Part shown: positions 62,769-64,000 of the stretch, one piece after another | Layout: every line of letters begins with the position of its first letter | How positions within the stretch are numbered: position 1 is the stretch's first letter | IMG/VR virus record: IMGVR_UViG_3300032205_000001 | Span: 108,218 to 172,217 of that record | Direction: 5' to 3' (one strand) | Length of the DNA: 64,000 bases | Origin: a virus | The notes under the pieces: model-generated | The model's input: only the letters and a program-made list of their open reading frames with translations | Databases searched by the model: none | Told to the model about the DNA's origin: nothing | Translations under genes and position numbers: made by a program

Positions 62769-64000
62769 ATGGCCCAACTCGGAAAACTCCTCGTAGACAC
62801 ACTCTCCTTTAGGGCGACAACCCTAGAGGAGAGCAAGTCTGAACCCGGCAAGTACATTGCTCGGGGCGAGTTCGCTCGTGCCGATCGAGCGACTGAGAAC
62901 AAGCGCCTCTACCCAGCATCCCTGTGGGAGCGTGAGATCGGACGCTTGGGCAAGCAGCTCAAGGAAGGGAAGGTCTACGGCGAACTAGACCACCCGATGG
63001 ACGGTCGCACCCAGCTCAAGCGCGTCAGCCATTTTATTACCGATCTACGACTTGAGAACAACGTCGTTGTCGGAACTGCGGTGATCCTTGACACGAGCGA
63101 AGGCCGCAACCTCAAGGCGATCCTTGATGGCGGTGGCGCGGTCGGTGTTTCTTCCCGTGGATTCGGAACCACGAAGCCGAACCTCAAGGGCGAAGAGGTC
63201 GTTCAGCCGGACTACCGACTGATGACTTTCGATTTCGTGGCAGAACCGGCGCAGCAAAGCGCCTATCCAGAAATCAGCGTTGAGAACAAAGAGCCTTCTC
63301 AACACACGGAGGCAGCAGCGATGGATGAGAACATGACGTTTGAGGACTTCAAGAAGGCTTATCCACAGCTTGCTGAGCACTTCGCAGACGATGCGGAGCG
63401 TGAGTACGAGAAGCGCATGGCCGCTGTTTGGGCGAAGAAGATCACCGGCTCGAAGGAGGAGGCTCAGACGAACCTCCGCGCCGAGTTCGCTGAGAAGCTC
63501 GAAGCTGCCGTTGCCGAGGCCAAGAAGGAGATGGAGAAGACCATCTCTGAGCGCCTGATGAAGGATCCGGGCGTCGGTCTTGCCAAGAAGACCCTTGGTG
63601 AGCTGAAGGAACTCCTTCGTCCGTTCATCATTCCCCAGGATGTTGAGCAGGTCGTCAAGGACAAGGAAGCCGAGATCTCAAGGCTGGAATCGAAGCTCGC
63701 CGAGAAGGAGCTGGAAATCGGCAAGTTCAAGCTCGAAGGCGAGAAGCTCGCTGCAATCGCCAAGGAAGCCGGCTATCGGTTCCACCTGGAGCAGCGTCTC
63801 AATGATATCGGCCACGCCGACGAGATCCGTCAGGCCGTTGGTGATGTCCTGCAGTTCGAGAACCTCAAGTCGATGGACAAGCGCATCGTCGAGATCGCCG
63901 AATCCATCATCGATCGTGAAGCTGCTGCTCAGCAGCGCGACACGGAGCTGGCTTCCCTCAAGGAAGAGGTTGCTCGCCAGAAGCTCATCGCCGAGAAGGC
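62769..64000 (+). CDS. prohead protease fused to scaffold region, 3' end outside window
   Basis: 410 residues visible. N-terminal ~170 residues match T4 gp21-type proteases: GELDHP (about 76-81, catalytic His) and GVSSRGFG (about 124-131, catalytic Ser). From about residue 190 on the protein becomes a long charged coiled coil, like a gp22-type scaffold, so protease and scaffold appear to be one polypeptide. Cleaves head proteins during prohead maturation. The major capsid gene should follow outside the window. Confidence 0.82.
   Translation, partial: MAQLGKLLVDTLSFRATTLEESKSEPGKYIARGEFARADRATENKRLYPASLWEREIGRLGKQLKEGKVYGELDHPMDGRTQLKRVSHFITDLRLENNVVVGTAVILDTSEGRNLKAILDGGGAVGVSSRGFGTTKPNLKGEEVVQPDYRLMTFDFVAEPAQQSAYPEISVENKEPSQHTEAAAMDENMTFEDFKKAYPQLAEHFADDAEREYEKRMAAVWAKKITGSKEEAQTNLRAEFAEKLEAAVAEAKKEMEKTISERLMKDPGVGLAKKTLGELKELLRPFIIPQDVEQVVKDKEAEISRLESKLAEKELEIGKFKLEGEKLAAIAKEAGYRFHLEQRLNDIGHADEIRQAVGDVLQFENLKSMDKRIVEIAESIIDREAAAQQRDTELASLKEEVARQKLIAEK

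Noticed and set aside
1-64000. Alternative genetic code with suppressor tRNA
   Set aside because: A release factor is present, but no tRNA with a clear CTA, TTA or TCA anticodon is found and genes end normally at TAA, TAG and TGA.
1-64000. CRISPR array
   Set aside because: No regularly spaced identical repeats with unique spacers; the repeated motif here is structural and variable.

Overview
The window is part of the genome of a large tailed bacteriophage. The right end carries a T4-like head module (terminase, gp20-like portal, gp21-like prohead protease fused to a scaffold region), and the centre carries a full phage replication and recombination set. A contractile-tailed phage is likely. 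The host cannot be fixed from sequence: sigma70-like TTGACA-N17-TAnnnT promoters, IHF/HU-like proteins and an RlpA-like protein suit a Gram-negative host, and one ribbon-helix-helix protein resembles a family I associate from memory with Myxococcota.

Region 1 (1-21,400) reads almost entirely leftward. It is a translation island: 63 tRNA or tRNA-like genes covering all 20 amino acids plus an initiator tRNA, with small genes between them. It also encodes RNAs that mimic core pieces of the host translation apparatus: a 4.5S/SRP domain IV hairpin with its own promoter; a ~400-nt RNA with an L11-binding (GTPase-associated centre) block and a sarcin-ricin loop of 23S rRNA; and a short tmRNA-like RNA on the opposite strand. 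Proteins in the same island are a release-factor homologue with an RF2-style +1 frameshift site, an RNA ligase, a cyclic-phosphate-processing receiver-like protein and a PTH2-like peptidyl-tRNA hydrolase. Several tRNAs are interrupted. Three or four carry ~58-nt inserts in the anticodon arm built on one conserved hairpin, and the same motif occurs in rearranged (permuted) form between tRNA genes. Two tRNAs have expanded D-loops and one has a ~135-nt anticodon-loop insert.

Region 2 (21,600-29,200) reads rightward: small Cys-rich proteins, an IHF-like pair, a GHKL ATPase, a ParB-like protein, an RlpA-like wall protein and a dual-specificity phosphatase. A terminator near 29,210 closes it.

Region 3 (29,290-46,250) is replication and recombination: an initiator-like gene with internal 23-bp-spaced iterons (candidate origin), a DnaC-like loader, DnaB-like helicase, DnaG-like primase, two ssDNA-binding proteins, a degenerate SF2 helicase, RecA, two PD-(D/E)XK nucleases and a RuvC-like resolvase. 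It ends at a strong terminator near 46,270.

Region 4 (46,340-64,000) has a SANT-like regulator, a second ParB-like gene and three consecutive pairs of a small gene plus a kinase-fold (HipA/PI4K-like) gene. Then come small and large terminase, a holin-like protein, portal, acidic scaffold-type proteins and the truncated protease. All homology calls were made by eye.
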